Assembly: GCF_000156395.1 (NCBI RefSeq)
Contig: NZ_GG703819.1
Coordinates: forward strand, 115,194 to 179,193
Length of the DNA stretch: 64,000 nt
Direction of reading: 5' to 3'
Origin: Providencia rustigianii DSM 4541
Lineage (GTDB): Bacteria; Pseudomonadota; Gammaproteobacteria; Enterobacterales; Enterobacteriaceae
The first letter of the stretch is position 1, and every line of letters begins with the position of its first letter. The position numbers and the translations under genes were made by a program. This document shows, piece after piece, positions 51,690-62,064 of this stretch. The notes beneath the pieces were generated by a model. That model searched no databases. It saw nothing but the letters and a program-made list of their open reading frames with translations, and had not been told where the DNA came from.

Positions 51690-53029
51690 ATGACTGCATC
51701 CACATTTTCTGAACTGAACTTGATGAAAGCCTAATCACAGCGCTAACCAATAAAGGTTACGAGCGCCCAACGGCTATCCAAGAAGCCGCGATCCCGCCAG
51801 CAATGGATGGGCGCGACGTGTTAGGTTCAGCCCCTACCGGAACAGGTAAAACAGCGGCATTCTTATTGCCAGCAATTCAGCATTTACTTGATTTTCCGAG
51901 AAAAAAATCAGGGCCACCTCGTGTTCTGATCGTGACGCCAACTCGCGAATTAGCCATGCAAGTTGCTGATCAAGCAAAAGAGTTTTGCGCACATAATCAT
52001 TTAGACGTCGCCACAATTACAGGCGGAGTCGCGTATATGAACCACGCAGAAGTGTTCAGCGAAAACCAAGATATTGTCGTCGCAACTACCGGTCGCCTAC
52101 TGCAATATATTAAAGAAGAAAACTTTGACTGCCGCGCTGTAGAAATTTTGATCCTTGATGAAGCTGACCGCATGTTAGACATGGGTTTTGCTCACGATAT
52201 CGAAACTATTGCGGCAGAAACCCGCTGGCGCAAACAAACCATGTTGTTCTCGGCAACCCTTGAAGGGGATGCTATCCGTGATTTCGCCGAGCGCTTATTG
52301 GAAGATCCTGTTGAGATTAGTGCAGACCCATCACGTCGTGAACGCAAAAAGATCCAACAGTTTTATTACCGTGCGGACAACCTAGAACACAAAACAGCCT
52401 TACTGTGCCATTTACTCAAACAAAAAGATGTCACTAAATCTATCGTATTTGTTCGTAAACGTGAGCGTGTACGTGAGGTCGTTCAGTGGCTACGAACAGC
52501 TGGGATTGAGCCTTGCTACATCGAAGGGGAAATGGTACAGGCTAAACGTAATGAAGCGGTACGTCGTATGGTTACCGGGCAAGTTAACGTGCTAGTTGCT
52601 ACCGATGTAGCTTCCCGCGGCTTAGACATTGAAAACGTAAGCCACGTATTTAACTTTGACCTACCACGTACGGCAGATGTTTATTTACACCGTATTGGTC
52701 GTACAGGACGTGCGGGACGTAAAGGTACTGCACTTTCACTTGTGGAAGCTCACGATTTCCCACTGTTTGGCAAAATCACCCGATACATTGAAGATCCTAT
52801 CAAGATTCGAGTGGTGGATTCTTTACGACCAACAACAAAAGCACCTTCAGATGCGATGCTGACGAAACCAAAACCGTCGAAGAAAGTGCTGGCTAAACGT
52901 AAAGAAAAGAAAAAAGAAGAACAAAGTAAAAAGAAAATTAAAGTACGTGAGCGCGATAAGAAAAATATCGGTAAGCGCCGTACATCTGCTACCCCGCCGA
53001 CTCCAGAGAATAGCGGAAAAACAGAGTAA
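51690..53029 (+). pseudogene. srmB: ATP-dependent RNA helicase SrmB, frameshifted at codon 11
   Basis: The start MTASTFSELNL at ATG 51,690 matches the SrmB N-terminus, but the frame then stops at 51,734. The family sequence resumes in another phase at 51,722 (DESLITALTNKGYERPTAIQEAAI). One base is missing between 51,721 and 51,722, as if GG became G. From there the helicase is intact with APTGTGKT, DEAD, SAT, HRIGRTGR and a basic C-terminus. A reinitiated product from ATG 51,803 would lack the Q motif. SrmB assists 50S assembly. It may be a true mutation or a sequencing error. Confidence 0.88.
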
Positions 53030-53035
53030 TTTAAG

Positions 53036-53061
53036 AAAAACGGGCTTCGGTCCGTTTTTTT
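53036..53061 (+). terminator. Terminator after srmB
   Basis: AAAAACGG and CCGTTTTT pair, with an inner GC/GT pair around a TTCG-containing loop, followed by TT; a strong intrinsic terminator on the plus strand. It overlaps the stop codon of the opposing lipase gene. Confidence 0.8.
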
Positions 53062-54508
53062 AACTCATCATTTGATAGATTTTCCCCCTCGAGGCTCTCC
53101 CCTCATCCGTTAATGATGTCTCTTTAATCATGTGATGACTTAAAATATCTCGGCAATTGTCACCTTGATTATTTTTCATCCTCCAATCAGCCCCTTTTGA
53201 TAATAATAATTCAGCGACTTCAAGTGCATGACTATTTAACGCATCATGTAGCGGTGTATTACCTAAGCTATCTTTTACATTTACCATTATCCCGCTATGT
53301 AGCAAAATTTCTGACTGTGCAACTTGTCCACTCTGCGCAGCAATATGTAAAATACTTTTCTGCTGTGCTAATTTCATATTTTGAATTCCCTTCCCATATG
53401 AAGATTTAAGTAATACCTTAATAAACTGGCTATTCACCGAGCGAACTGATTGCATTGCCAAACTATCAATATTACATTGCTTATTACTCATCGACAGCAG
53501 TGTAGAAAATTCATTTATATTTCCCTGTTTAATTGCGTTTTTACAACTTTCCTGCCAGTTTATAATTTTCTGCTCTTCAACAGTTGGAAACTCTGTAAGC
53601 ATAATATCTACCTGCTTATCGAATTCCCCAGTAATGGCATTCCAGTTATTCCATGGTTTATACTTGCACATCATCCTAGTTATTTTCACCATTGTATGTG
53701 CAATAAAACTTCGGGTTAAGAGACGATGAGGGAGCCAGTCTTTCCAAGAGCTTTGTTCGCTATAGGCCATTTTAATACGATTTCCCAACGCAGGAGGGAT
53801 TGGTAGCGTGTTTTGAAGAGCATCAAGCCAATCATATTGGACAGTATAAAAGCGCATTAATCCATTATCTGCCATCTTCTTAGCTAAGTGATAATCCATA
53901 CCAATTTTTTGTACCGTACTTTGCGCTAGCCCTGCAGGACTAAATGAGATACAAGGGGACTGGCTAGCTAGCCCTGCAATGGATGCGAGCCCACCACCAA
54001 GAGAATGTCCAGTACAAATAATATTACCCTGAACAGCTTTATATAGAATATTTGTTAATCCAACAGCTTGAAAATATTGAGGTTCATAGTATCCCAATCC
54101 TTGTCTGATATTGGCATAAAAATCGACTATATCGTTAGTCCCAGCAAAACATAGAATATATAAATTATTAAAACGGCAAATATTTGCTTGAAATCCAGTA
54201 AAATTATCACTTAGTAGTTCAGCCGTTATTCCCAACTGATTAATTTGTTCTGTATTTAGTTTTTCTATTCCATGAATTTCTTGCCAACGGCTGTAATATG
54301 CGCCTCGTGACAGTAGCGCTAAAAGATAATCCTTATTTTGTGCATCGCTTCCTAAAAAATCCTCCTTAGTGATATTTGGTGACCATTTATCACCAACACT
54401 GCAAAATGTTTCGGTAAATGGGTTTTGTATGTACAGATTTAAACCTTCTTGAATTAAAGAAAGTTCATCTTTTTTAATTATCGTCTGTAAGGTTGTACTC
54501 AAAGGCAT
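53060..54508 (-). CDS. Lipase (class 3-like) with C-terminal ankyrin repeats
   Basis: This 482-residue protein has the alpha/beta-hydrolase nucleophile motif GHSLG at 167-171 (Ser169) after a strand, and an oxyanion segment FAGTND at 121-126, as in class 3 lipases. Asp226 or Asp229 and a later His are candidates for the triad. Residues about 384-455 form two to three ankyrin repeats (GNTPLHDALNSHALEVAELLLSKGAD). No signal peptide is seen. Local DNA is AT-rich. The plan resembles toxic lipase effectors, but no immunity gene or secretion marker is adjacent, so the role is open. Confidence 0.75.
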   Translation of the reverse strand: MPLSTTLQTIIKKDELSLIQEGLNLYIQNPFTETFCSVGDKWSPNITKEDFLGSDAQNKDYLLALLSRGAYYSRWQEIHGIEKLNTEQINQLGITAELLSDNFTGFQANICRFNNLYILCFAGTNDIVDFYANIRQGLGYYEPQYFQAVGLTNILYKAVQGNIICTGHSLGGGLASIAGLASQSPCISFSPAGLAQSTVQKIGMDYHLAKKMADNGLMRFYTVQYDWLDALQNTLPIPPALGNRIKMAYSEQSSWKDWLPHRLLTRSFIAHTMVKITRMMCKYKPWNNWNAITGEFDKQVDIMLTEFPTVEEQKIINWQESCKNAIKQGNINEFSTLLSMSNKQCNIDSLAMQSVRSVNSQFIKVLLKSSYGKGIQNMKLAQQKSILHIAAQSGQVAQSEILLHSGIMVNVKDSLGNTPLHDALNSHALEVAELLLSKGADWRMKNNQGDNCRDILSHHMIKETSLTDEGRASRGKIYQMMS

Positions 54509-54597
54509 AGACTCTCCCTAACAAATACGTTATTCAGGAAGAGTATTGAAATATAAATCGCGAACAGGGGAAATAATCGACTTTATTAGAAGGGAAT

Positions 54598-54625
54598 AAA
54601 AAAGCCATTGATAACAATGGCTTTT
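54598..54625 (-). terminator. Terminator after grcA
   Basis: Reading minus, AAAAGCCATTG and CAATGGCTTTT form an eleven-pair stem with a four-base loop followed by TTATT. It lies 43 bases after the grcA stop codon. Confidence 0.82.
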
Positions 54626-54668
54626 AGAATTTGTTAAGCTCAGAGATCTATTGACCCCTTAATGTTTA

Positions 54669-55052
54669 TTACAAACTTTCTGTGAAAGTACGAGTAATAA
54701 CATCGCGTTGTTGTTCTGGCGTTAATGAGTTAAAACGCACTGCGTAACCAGAAACACGGATAGTTAACTGTGGATATTTCTCTGGATTTTTTACTGCATC
54801 TTCCAATGTTTCACGGCTTAATACGTTAACATTTAAGTGCTGACCACCTTCTACACGAACGGTTGGTTTCATTTCCAGAGGAACTTCACGGAACTCAAAA
54901 GCACCTAATTCATCTTTAGCAACTACTTGACCTTCGTTATAATCTGCTTTTGCACACACACAACGCGCTTCGTTTGTCTCATCATCCAGTAACCAGAATG
55001 AGTTCAGCAGTGCTGCATTATCAGTTTTAGTAATTTGAATACCAGTAATCAT
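54669..55052 (-). CDS. grcA: Autonomous glycyl radical cofactor GrcA
   Basis: The start is ATG 55,052 ([22 protein letters not shown]), preceded by GTGGAGG, giving 127 residues as in E. coli. The glycyl radical motif [13 protein letters not shown] is intact. GrcA repairs oxygen-damaged pyruvate formate-lyase by replacing its C-terminal part. Two FNR boxes upstream fit anaerobic activation. It is divergent from ung. Confidence 0.96.
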   Translation of the reverse strand: MITGIQITKTDNAALLNSFWLLDDETNEARCVCAKADYNEGQVVAKDELGAFEFREVPLEMKPTVRVEGGQHLNVNVLSRETLEDAVKNPEKYPQLTIRVSGYAVRFNSLTPEQQRDVITRTFTESL

Positions 55053-55178
55053 GTCGACCTCCACGTTCGAATCAGATTTTGATCAATCTTCGCTAACCAT
55101 CTTTAATAGCTTTTGATTGGATAATTGGTCTAACCAACCTATTTATCTAATATATACCAGCTAGACACCCTGCTTTCT

Positions 55179-55244
55179 TTGATATTTATCAAATATTTTG
55201 TGTGGCGATCAATTTGGGGTTCGCATGTTTCTGATTTAAATCAA
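55179..55244 (-). promoter_or_regulatory. Tandem FNR boxes of grcA
   Basis: TTGATATTTATCAA (55,179-55,192) is a perfect FNR site. CTGATTTAAATCAA (55,231-55,244) has one mismatch. Their centres are 52 bp apart, nearly the same spacing as the two FNR sites at E. coli yfiD. A TATATT-type -10 lies near 55,150 on the minus strand, placing the nearer site at about -40. The gap 55,053-55,381 has no other gene. Confidence 0.78.
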
Positions 55245-55381
55245 AAATCATATTTGCATTCTTTTAATTATTTTTTGTAAATTTTCAAAATAATTTGAAG
55301 ACATTAGCAATGAACAATACTTTATCTCTGACCAAGGAAACAGTAAGCTACCTTTATACATAGATAGCAATGGAATATTTC

Positions 55382-56062
55382 ATGTCAAATACGGTAACTT
55401 GGCACGATGTGATTGGCTCAGAAAAGTCACAAACCTATTTTCAAGATACGCTGGCTTTCGTTGCCTCAGAACGCCAAAATGGAAAAATTATTTATCCACC
55501 ACAAGAAGACGTCTTTAACGCTTTTCGTTATACAGAGCTGGCCGATGTCAAAGTCGTGATCCTAGGACAAGACCCTTACCATGGTCCGGGACAAGCCCAC
55601 GGCTTATCCTTTTCCGTGCTTCCTGGCATCAAGGCACCGCCATCTTTAGTCAATATGTATAAAGAGCTAGAACAAGATATCCCCGGCTTTGTGCGGCCTA
55701 ATCATGGGTATTTACTGAGTTGGGCGCGGCAAGGGGTGTTACTTCTCAATACGGTATTAACCGTTGAGCAGGGAAATGCGCATTCACATGCCCACTTGGG
55801 TTGGGAAACGTTTACAGATAAAGTAATCGAAGCAATCAATGAGCATACTGAAGGCGTTGTTTTTCTTTTATGGGGAGCGCATGCCCAAAAGAAAGGACGA
55901 ATTATTGATACTAAACGCCATCATGTATTGAAAGCGCCTCATCCATCACCACTTTCAGCTCATCGAGGTTTTCTTGGATGCGGACATTTTTCAAAAACCA
56001 ATCAATTGTTAGAACAACAAGGTCTTACACCTATCAATTGGAATCCTGTCATTGACGAATAA
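55382..56062 (+). CDS. ung: Uracil-DNA glycosylase
   Basis: The start is ATG 55,382 ([15 protein letters not shown]), giving 226 residues; an upstream ATG at 55,370 adds four residues not in the family. Motifs are intact: catalytic [18 protein letters not shown], and [13 protein letters not shown] near the C-terminus. It removes uracil from DNA to start base-excision repair. It converges with grpE with a shared terminator. Confidence 0.96.
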   Translation: MSNTVTWHDVIGSEKSQTYFQDTLAFVASERQNGKIIYPPQEDVFNAFRYTELADVKVVILGQDPYHGPGQAHGLSFSVLPGIKAPPSLVNMYKELEQDIPGFVRPNHGYLLSWARQGVLLLNTVLTVEQGNAHSHAHLGWETFTDKVIEAINEHTEGVVFLLWGAHAQKKGRIIDTKRHHVLKAPHPSPLSAHRGFLGCGHFSKTNQLLEQQGLTPINWNPVIDE

Positions 56063-56080
56063 CATGAATTGATAGAAACA

Positions 56081-56107
56081 AAAATGGGATGCTAAGCATC
56101 CCATTTT
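56081..56107. terminator. Bidirectional terminator between ung and grpE
   Basis: AAAATGGGATGC and GCATCCCATTTT form a perfect twelve-pair stem with a three-base loop between two convergent genes; A/T tracts lie on both sides. Confidence 0.88.
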
Positions 56108-56125
56108 ATTTTAAATATCCTAAAC

Positions 56126-56704
56126 TTACTTAGAAACAATAACCATCGCTGGTCGCAGTAAGCGGTTATTCAATGTATAACCTTTTTGCATCACATTGAT
56201 CACTTGCCCAGCTTGGTGATCAGGGGATTCGATCATGGTCATTGCTTGGTGGACTTCAGGATTAAATGGTACGTTAGCAGCATCAACGACTTCGATACCG
56301 AATTTTCCGACAGCATCCAAGAACATTTTGAGCGTCAGATTCAAGCCTTCTAGCATCGCTTTTGATTCTTCGTTTTCGTGGTCAGCAGCATCAATAGCAC
56401 GCTCTAAGTTATCTATAATAGGCAATAACTCATTTGAGAATTTCTCAAGAGCAAATTTGTGTGCTTTTTCGATGTCTTGCTCAGTACGACGACGAACATT
56501 TTCAATTTCTGCGTGAGCACGTAACATTGCTTCTCGCTCAGTTTTTTGGGAAGCTTCAAGTTGCTGTTCAAGCTCAGCAATGCGCGCGGCTAACGCTTGT
56601 TCTTCAGCTTGTTGAGTATCGACTTCTTGTTCTGCTTCAACTTTTTGAGTTTCAGTTTGCTCAGAAGTTTGCTCATCATGCACATTTTGTTCTTTACTAC
56701 TCAT
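56126..56704 (-). CDS. grpE: Nucleotide exchange factor GrpE
   Basis: This 192-residue protein has an acidic Gln/Glu-rich N-terminus, a long coiled coil (about 30-95, [40 protein letters not shown]), and the conserved beta domain ([24 protein letters not shown]). It releases ADP from DnaK. A sigma-32 promoter lies upstream. It is divergent from nadK as in E. coli. Confidence 0.96.
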   Translation of the reverse strand: MSSKEQNVHDEQTSEQTETQKVEAEQEVDTQQAEEQALAARIAELEQQLEASQKTEREAMLRAHAEIENVRRRTEQDIEKAHKFALEKFSNELLPIIDNLERAIDAADHENEESKAMLEGLNLTLKMFLDAVGKFGIEVVDAANVPFNPEVHQAMTMIESPDHQAGQVINVMQKGYTLNNRLLRPAMVIVSK

Positions 56705-56749
56705 GAATATCTCCGCGTATTTAGCAATAATTCGATATATGAGAGTATT

Positions 56750-56775
56750 ATGGGGATCTAATACAGGGATTCAAG
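56750..56775 (-). promoter_or_regulatory. Heat-shock (sigma-32) promoter of grpE
   Basis: On the minus strand CTTGAA (56,775-56,770) is followed after 14 bases by CCCCAT (56,755-56,750), the sigma-32 consensus with ideal spacing, about 45 bases before the grpE start. Confidence 0.85.
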
Positions 56776-56787
56776 GGAAGCCATACA

Positions 56788-57705
56788 ATGAGAGGCCAAA
56801 AAAGTATGCAAACGGATAAGACAACACCACAATCACCATTTAAAACTATCGGTATTGTTGGGCACCCTAGGCATCCTGAAGCACTGGCAACCCATGAACT
56901 TATCTATCATTGGCTAATTTCGAAAAATTACCATGCGATTATTGATAAACAAGTTGCCAAAGATTTGAAATTGGCAAATGCCAATGCCGGTACATTGACT
57001 GAAATTGGTCAACAAGCCGATCTGGTCATTGTTGTTGGTGGTGACGGCAATATGCTTGGAGCGGCACGCATTTTATCTCGTTATAACAATAAAGTCATCG
57101 GTGTTAACCGTGGTAATTTAGGATTCTTAACTGACCTCGATCCCGATAATGCTCTGCAACAACTCTCCCGAGTTTTGGATGGTGAGTATCATGAAGAACA
57201 GCGTTTTTTATTAGAAGCGCAAGTGATCAAACCAAATCAAAAATCACGTAAAAGTAGTGCTATCAACGAGGTAGTACTTCACCCAGGCAAAGTTGCACAC
57301 ATGATTGAGTTTGAAGTCTATATTGATGATAAATTTGCTTTTTCTCAGCGTTCTGATGGATTAATTATTGCCACCCCAACGGGTTCTACAGCCTATTCAT
57401 TATCTGCCGGCGGGCCTATTTTGACACCCAATCTCGACGCCATTGTATTGGTGCCAATGTTTCCTCATACATTGTCATCTCGTCCCCTCGTGATCAGCAG
57501 TGACAGCAGCATTCGCTTGAAATTTTTGCGTACCAACATTGACTATGAAGTGAGCTGTGATAGCCAAATTATGCTACCTATACAGGATGGCGAAGAAGTC
57601 ATCATCAAACGTAGTTCAAAGAGCTTAAACTTAATACACCCAAAAGATTACAATTATTTCAATACGTTAAGCTCAAAGTTAGGTTGGTCCAAAAAAACTT
57701 TTTAA
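56788..57705 (+). CDS. nadK: NAD kinase
   Basis: This enzyme phosphorylates NAD to NADP. Family motifs are clear: [37 protein letters not shown] and [15 protein letters not shown]. It has 305 residues from ATG 56,788; ATG 56,806 (MQTDKTTPQ) would give 299, nearer the E. coli length. Both have only moderate ribosome sites. The start region overlaps the heat-shock promoter region of the divergent grpE. recN follows after the SOS boxes. Confidence 0.95.
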   Translation: MRGQKSMQTDKTTPQSPFKTIGIVGHPRHPEALATHELIYHWLISKNYHAIIDKQVAKDLKLANANAGTLTEIGQQADLVIVVGGDGNMLGAARILSRYNNKVIGVNRGNLGFLTDLDPDNALQQLSRVLDGEYHEEQRFLLEAQVIKPNQKSRKSSAINEVVLHPGKVAHMIEFEVYIDDKFAFSQRSDGLIIATPTGSTAYSLSAGGPILTPNLDAIVLVPMFPHTLSSRPLVISSDSSIRLKFLRTNIDYEVSCDSQIMLPIQDGEEVIIKRSSKSLNLIHPKDYNYFNTLSSKLGWSKKTF

Positions 57706-57726
57706 TTTTTTCACTCTGCCTCTTTA

Positions 57727-57764
57727 CTGTATAAAAAAACAGGTTAAACTGTATGAAAACACAG
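57727..57764 (+). promoter_or_regulatory. Two tandem LexA boxes at recN
   Basis: CTGTATAAAAAAACAG (57,727-57,742) and CTGTATGAAAACACAG (57,749-57,764) both fit CTGT-N8-ACAG. Their centres are 22 bp apart and they lie just before recN, which in E. coli is also strongly LexA-controlled with more than one box. Confidence 0.9.
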
Positions 57765-57790
57765 TTGTGTATTTTCACAGGAGAGCGCAG

Positions 57791-59452
57791 ATGCTAACCC
57801 AATTAACCATCAATAATTTTGCTATCGTTCGTGAGTTAGAAATTGATTTTCGTAGCGGTATGACCACAATTACAGGTGAAACTGGTGCAGGTAAATCCAT
57901 CGCTATCGACGCTCTAGGGCTATGTTTAGGAAACCGAGGTGAAGCCAATATGGTGCGGCCTGGTTCCCAACGAGCCGATCTGTGTGCCCGCTTTTCTCTT
58001 GCTGATGCACAAATGGCAGCAAATTGGCTGGTAGAGCATCAGTTAGATAATCACAATGAATGTCTATTACGCCGAACTATCGCGGTAGATGGCCGTTCCC
58101 GAGGCTTTATTAATGGTGTTTCTGTTCCCTTATCTCAATTAAGGGAACTTGGCGCCCTGCTTATTCAAATTCATGGCCAACATGCACACCAATTATTGCT
58201 AGATAATGGTCATCAACAATCGTTGCTTGATGCCTATGCTAATCAGCAAGAATTATTGTCACAAATGAAGCATACATGGCAAAAATGGCACGAGTCGTGC
58301 CAACAACTCGCTGTATTTCAAAAACAGATGCAAACGCGAGAATCTCGCAAACAATTACTTGATTATCATCTGAAAGAACTAACTGAATTTTTGCCCGTCC
58401 AAGGTGAATTTGAAGAGATTGATCAAGAATACAAGCAACTCGCTAATCATGGTCAATTTTTGACTATCGGACAAACTACCGCCCAAATTTTAACTGAAAG
58501 CGACGACGCTAATGTAATCAGCTTATTAAATATGGCAAAAAGTGAGCTAGCAGACTTAGTCTCTCTTAATCCTAAATTCTCTGGTTTGCTCGATATGTTG
58601 GAAGAAGCCACAATTCAAGTCAGTGAAGTCAGCGATGAAATCAAACATTATTGTGACCAATATGAACTCGACCCAAATCGTCTATTTGAGCTTGAGCAAC
58701 GTATTTCTAAACAAATTAGTCTTGCGCGTAAACATCATGTAACTCCCGAAGCCTTACCTGAGCTTTTTCAACAGCTAGTGGAAGAGCAAGAACAAATTGC
58801 CAATCAAAATGAAGATTGTGAAGTCTTAAATGCTCAAGTCGTTGCAGCCCACCAAGAAGCTTTAGCTTGTGCTGAGCGCTTACATCATGTGCGCTTACAC
58901 TACGCACAAGAATTAAGCCAATTAATCACGGATAGCATGCATCAATTATCGATGCCGCATGGCCTATTTACTATTGATGTAAAATTCGTGCCGGAACATT
59001 TGCAAATTGATGGGGCTTGCAAAGTGGAATTCAATGTCACAACGAACCCTGGACAACCTCATCAAGCCCTGGCTAAAGTTGCTTCTGGTGGTGAGTTATC
59101 CCGTATTGCTTTAGCAATTCAAGTAATTACAGCGAAAAAAATGGATACTCCTGCCCTAATTTTTGATGAAGTAGATGTTGGTATCAGTGGTCCAACAGCC
59201 GCGATTGTCGGCAAAATGTTACGCGAACTGGGGGAATCAACCCAAGTAATGTGTGTTACTCACTTACCGCAAGTTGCTGGCTGTGGTCATCATCATTTTT
59301 ATGTCAGCAAAGAAACGAACGGTGTAGAAACGGAAACGCATATGCAACTGCTAGATAAAAAATCAAGATTACAAGAACTTGCGAGATTATTGGCAGGTTC
59401 ATCTGTAACAAAAAATACACTAGCGAATGCAAAAGAGTTGCTTGCAGCATAA
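57791..59452 (+). CDS. recN: DNA repair protein RecN
   Basis: The start is ATG 57,791 ([19 protein letters not shown]) after CAGGAGAG, giving 553 residues, the E. coli length. An SMC-like ATPase has Walker [17 protein letters not shown] near the N-terminus, a long coiled coil in the middle, the signature [14 protein letters not shown] and Walker [14 protein letters not shown] at the C-terminal end. It acts in double-strand break repair and is SOS-induced through the two LexA boxes. Confidence 0.97.
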   Translation: MLTQLTINNFAIVRELEIDFRSGMTTITGETGAGKSIAIDALGLCLGNRGEANMVRPGSQRADLCARFSLADAQMAANWLVEHQLDNHNECLLRRTIAVDGRSRGFINGVSVPLSQLRELGALLIQIHGQHAHQLLLDNGHQQSLLDAYANQQELLSQMKHTWQKWHESCQQLAVFQKQMQTRESRKQLLDYHLKELTEFLPVQGEFEEIDQEYKQLANHGQFLTIGQTTAQILTESDDANVISLLNMAKSELADLVSLNPKFSGLLDMLEEATIQVSEVSDEIKHYCDQYELDPNRLFELEQRISKQISLARKHHVTPEALPELFQQLVEEQEQIANQNEDCEVLNAQVVAAHQEALACAERLHHVRLHYAQELSQLITDSMHQLSMPHGLFTIDVKFVPEHLQIDGACKVEFNVTTNPGQPHQALAKVASGGELSRIALAIQVITAKKMDTPALIFDEVDVGISGPTAAIVGKMLRELGESTQVMCVTHLPQVAGCGHHHFYVSKETNGVETETHMQLLDKKSRLQELARLLAGSSVTKNTLANAKELLAA

Positions 59453-59564
59453 ATTTTGACAACTTTTTTTCTCTCCTGTTGTCTTAGAGTCGATATGGAA
59501 GGTTTTAAATTGTATCAATGTCGATTATCATTGATGTTCTGACTCCAAAAGGAATGAGATATCC

Positions 59565-59972
59565 ATGCGTTATAAATTGTTAACTGCTGCTGCACTATCA
59601 TTTGCATTAATGTCTACAGGCTGTTCAATGATGGAACGTCTTGTTTACCATCCGGACATTAATCAAGGTAACTACTTGACTGCAAAAGATGTTGCTAAGA
59701 TCAAAAAAGGAATGACACAGCAACAGGTCGCTTATACTTTGGGCACCCCAATGATGACTGACCCGTTTGGTTCTCAGACTTGGTTTTATGTTTTCCGCCA
59801 AGAGCTTGGTCATGACCCTGTAAAACAAGAAACTTTAACGCTAACTTTTGATCGCACAGGTATTCTGACTGATATCAAAAATGAAAAGAATCTTGAAGCG
59901 CAGCAAGCAATGGAAGCTAATGAAATAAAAGCATCCGAAGCTAAAACTTCAGAAACTAAAGCAGCGGAATAA
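59565..59972 (+). CDS. bamE: Outer-membrane assembly lipoprotein BamE
   Basis: This 135-residue lipoprotein has a signal peptide with lipobox STGC (Cys20) and the SmpA/OmlA fold ([40 protein letters not shown]). BamE is part of the BAM complex inserting beta-barrel proteins. The C-terminal tail is Ala/Glu/Lys-rich ([16 protein letters not shown]) and longer than in E. coli. An inverted repeat AACTACCTGT/ACAGGTAGTT follows at 60,010-60,060. Confidence 0.95.
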   Translation: MRYKLLTAAALSFALMSTGCSMMERLVYHPDINQGNYLTAKDVAKIKKGMTQQQVAYTLGTPMMTDPFGSQTWFYVFRQELGHDPVKQETLTLTFDRTGILTDIKNEKNLEAQQAMEANEIKASEAKTSETKAAE

Positions 59973-60116
59973 CGCACTAATAAAGCTCAATGCTTTTGCT
60001 AGCGCGCGGTAACTACCTGTGAAACCAAGATTAATTTATGTCTTTCAAACTACAGGTAGTTGCTAAATCTGCAAATTAGTATTTAGAAAATGCTTCAAAC
60101 TCATTTTAAAATATAT

Positions 60117-60140
60117 AAAAAAACCGAGTTTCCACTCGGC
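60117..60140 (-). terminator. Terminator after rnfH
   Basis: On the minus strand CCGAGT and ACTCGG form a GC-rich stem with a four-base loop followed by seven T. It lies 31 bases after the rnfH stop codon. Confidence 0.8.
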
Positions 60141-60170
60141 TTCATTATCAATAATGATTACACTAATCTA

Positions 60171-60464
60171 TTATTTATTATTCTCTTTAGATTTCTCAGC
60201 ACGCTTACGACGTAACTCTTTCGGATCAGCAATCAGTGGTCGATAAATTTCAATACGATCCCCTTCCTGAACCTTATCCCCTAATTTAGCTGGTCGGCTA
60301 TAAATACCAACTTTATTCTTTTTTAAATCAATATCAGATCGTAATGCCAAAATACCTGACGCAATAATTGCATCTTCAATAGTTGTATCTTCAGGCACAG
60401 CCACTGATAGCAAGAACTGCTTTTCAGGCAATGCATAAGTGACTTCAATGTTGATATCAGACAC
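60171..60464 (-). CDS. rnfH: RnfH family protein (RatB)
   Basis: A probable GTG start at 60,464 ([15 protein letters not shown]) gives 97 residues, matching the family; the longer frame to 60,548 lies within ratA. It has a ubiquitin-like fold with [25 protein letters not shown] and the ending [17 protein letters not shown]. It overlaps ratA by eight bases. Function is poorly known; it is conserved beside ratA and smpB. Confidence 0.93.
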   Translation of the reverse strand: MSDINIEVTYALPEKQFLLSVAVPEDTTIEDAIIASGILALRSDIDLKKNKVGIYSRPAKLGDKVQEGDRIEIYRPLIADPKELRRKRAEKSKENNK

Positions 60465-60891
60465 GGTAAACAACCTTAGCTCTTGATGTAAATGCTTGAA
60501 CCATATTGTTCGCAAGATCTTTAAAAATCTTACCAAATGCAAGCTCAATTAATTTATTGGAAAACTCAAAATCAAGATGAAATTCAATTTTACAGGCGTC
60601 ATCACTAAGAGGAATAAACTGCCATCCCCCTGTTAGCTTACTAAAAGGCCCTTCAACCAATTGCATATGGATTCGTTTATTATCTTCCAATGCATTTTTA
60701 GTAATAAAGGTTTTGCTGATCCCTGCTTTGGAAACTTCAACCGACGCTGTCATCTCATCAGGGCTATGGCTAATAATTCGACTTCCAACACACCCTGGTA
60801 AAAAACTTGGGTATGAAATAACATCATTAACCAATTTATACATTTGTTCCGCGCTAAAAGGGACTAACGCAGAGCGACTAATCTGTGGCAT
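60457..60891 (-). CDS. ratA: Ribosome association toxin RatA
   Basis: The start is ATG 60,891 ([18 protein letters not shown]), giving 144 residues. It belongs to the START-like polyketide cyclase family ([29 protein letters not shown]...). RatA can block 70S association in E. coli and its coenzyme-Q-binding relatives are COQ10-like. It is divergent from smpB, the conserved order. An upstream ATG at 60,948 is not supported by the family. Confidence 0.94.
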   Translation of the reverse strand: MPQISRSALVPFSAEQMYKLVNDVISYPSFLPGCVGSRIISHSPDEMTASVEVSKAGISKTFITKNALEDNKRIHMQLVEGPFSKLTGGWQFIPLSDDACKIEFHLDFEFSNKLIELAFGKIFKDLANNMVQAFTSRAKVVYRV

Positions 60892-61044
60892 ATCAATTCC
60901 TATCCCCAAAAACTGCGCATATAATAGCACCATTGACGGGTTACACAAAAAACAAAACCTGTGCAGGGCAAGAAATGCACAATTAGAAAAATATCGGCGT
61001 TGAAAGATTTATTTCAACTCATCTTAACGTATAATGATTGAACT

Positions 61045-61527
61045 ATGACAAAGAAAAAACCATATAAACCCGGTTCAGCAACAATTGCTATGAACAAACG
61101 TGCTCGCCACGAATATTCTATCGAAGAGGAGTTCGAGGCGGGTTTATCCCTACAAGGTTGGGAAGTTAAATCATTACGTGCAGGCAAAGCCAATATTGGT
61201 GATAGTTATGTTTTACTGCGTGATGGTGAGGCCTATCTGTTTGGTGCAAACTTTACACCACTAACTGTCGCATCATCCCATGTTGTCTGCGACCCAACCC
61301 GTAGCCGTAAACTACTTCTTAATCAACGTGAATTAGATACTCTTTATGGCAAAGTTAACCGTGAAGGGTACACAGTTATCGCGCTTTCTTTATATTGGAA
61401 AAATGCGTGGTGCAAAGTCAAAATTGGCGTTGCCAAAGGTAAAAAAGCCCACGATAAGCGCTCTGATATCAAAGATAGAGAGTGGCAGTTAGATAAAGCG
61501 CGTATAATGAAACATTCTAATCGCTAA
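61045..61527 (+). CDS. smpB: SsrA-binding protein SmpB
   Basis: This 160-residue protein has the OB-fold of SmpB ([56 protein letters not shown]) and the basic C-terminal tail ([24 protein letters not shown]). It binds tmRNA and delivers it to stalled ribosomes. The tmRNA gene follows 48 bases later, the standard pair. Confidence 0.98.
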   Translation: MTKKKPYKPGSATIAMNKRARHEYSIEEEFEAGLSLQGWEVKSLRAGKANIGDSYVLLRDGEAYLFGANFTPLTVASSHVVCDPTRSRKLLLNQRELDTLYGKVNREGYTVIALSLYWKNAWCKVKIGVAKGKKAHDKRSDIKDREWQLDKARIMKHSNR

Positions 61528-61575
61528 GTTCTAGCTTTATAGAGTTATTTTCTGTTATACTGCGTTCAACAACTT

Positions 61576-61939
61576 GGGGCTGATTCTGGATTCGACGGGA
61601 TTTGCGAAACCCAAGGTGCATGCCGAGGGGCGGTTGGCCTCGTAAAAAGCCGCAAAAAAATAGTCGCAAACGACGAAAACTACGCACTAGCAGCTTAATA
61701 ACCTGCTTAGAGCCCTCTCTCCCTAGCCTCCGCTCTTAGGACGGGGATCAAGAGAGGTCAAACCCAAAAGAGATCGCGTGAATACCTTGCCTGGGGTTGA
61801 AGCGTTAAACTTAATCAGGATAGTTTGTTGATGGCGTGTCTGTCCGCAGTTGGCAAATGAATTTAAAGACTAGACTAAGCATGTAGTACCGAGGATGTAG
61901 AAATTTCGGACGCGGGTTCAACTCCCGCCAGCTCCACCA
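61576..61939 (+). ncRNA. ssrA: Transfer-messenger RNA (tmRNA)
   Basis: The RNA begins GGGGCTGATTCTGGATTCGA and ends with the T-arm GGGTTCAACTCCC and acceptor AGCTCCACCA; 5' GGGGCU pairs with 3' AGCUCC. Length 364 fits E. coli (363). The resume frame starts at GCA 61,666 and encodes ANDENYALAA, then TAA TAA (61,696). A TATACT -10 lies at 61,556. It rescues stalled ribosomes with SmpB. Its 3' end is a known integration target of P4-type integrases. Confidence 0.98.
61912..61939 (+). other. ssrA 3'-end attachment site (attL of the next element)
   Basis: The T-arm and acceptor end of ssrA abut an integrase gene of the P4 type only 180 bases downstream. Such integrases use the ssrA 3' end and leave the gene intact. 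The precise core and the far copy lie outside the window. Confidence 0.6.
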
Positions 61940-61971
61940 AATTATCTTCTAATGACGTCCAAAGAAGACTG

Positions 61972-62007
61972 AAAAGCCCGCTAACTCAATGAGTTGCGGG
62001 CTTTTTT
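61972..62007 (+). terminator. Terminator after ssrA
   Basis: AGCCCGC plus AACTCA pair with TGAGTT plus GCGGGCT, a 13-pair stem with one bulge, followed by TTTTT on the plus strand. Confidence 0.85.
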
Positions 62008-62064
62008 ATGTCCTACACTGTCCTATTTCATCTCACCCAAGCTAATTCCTTTAGGCCCATTGAT

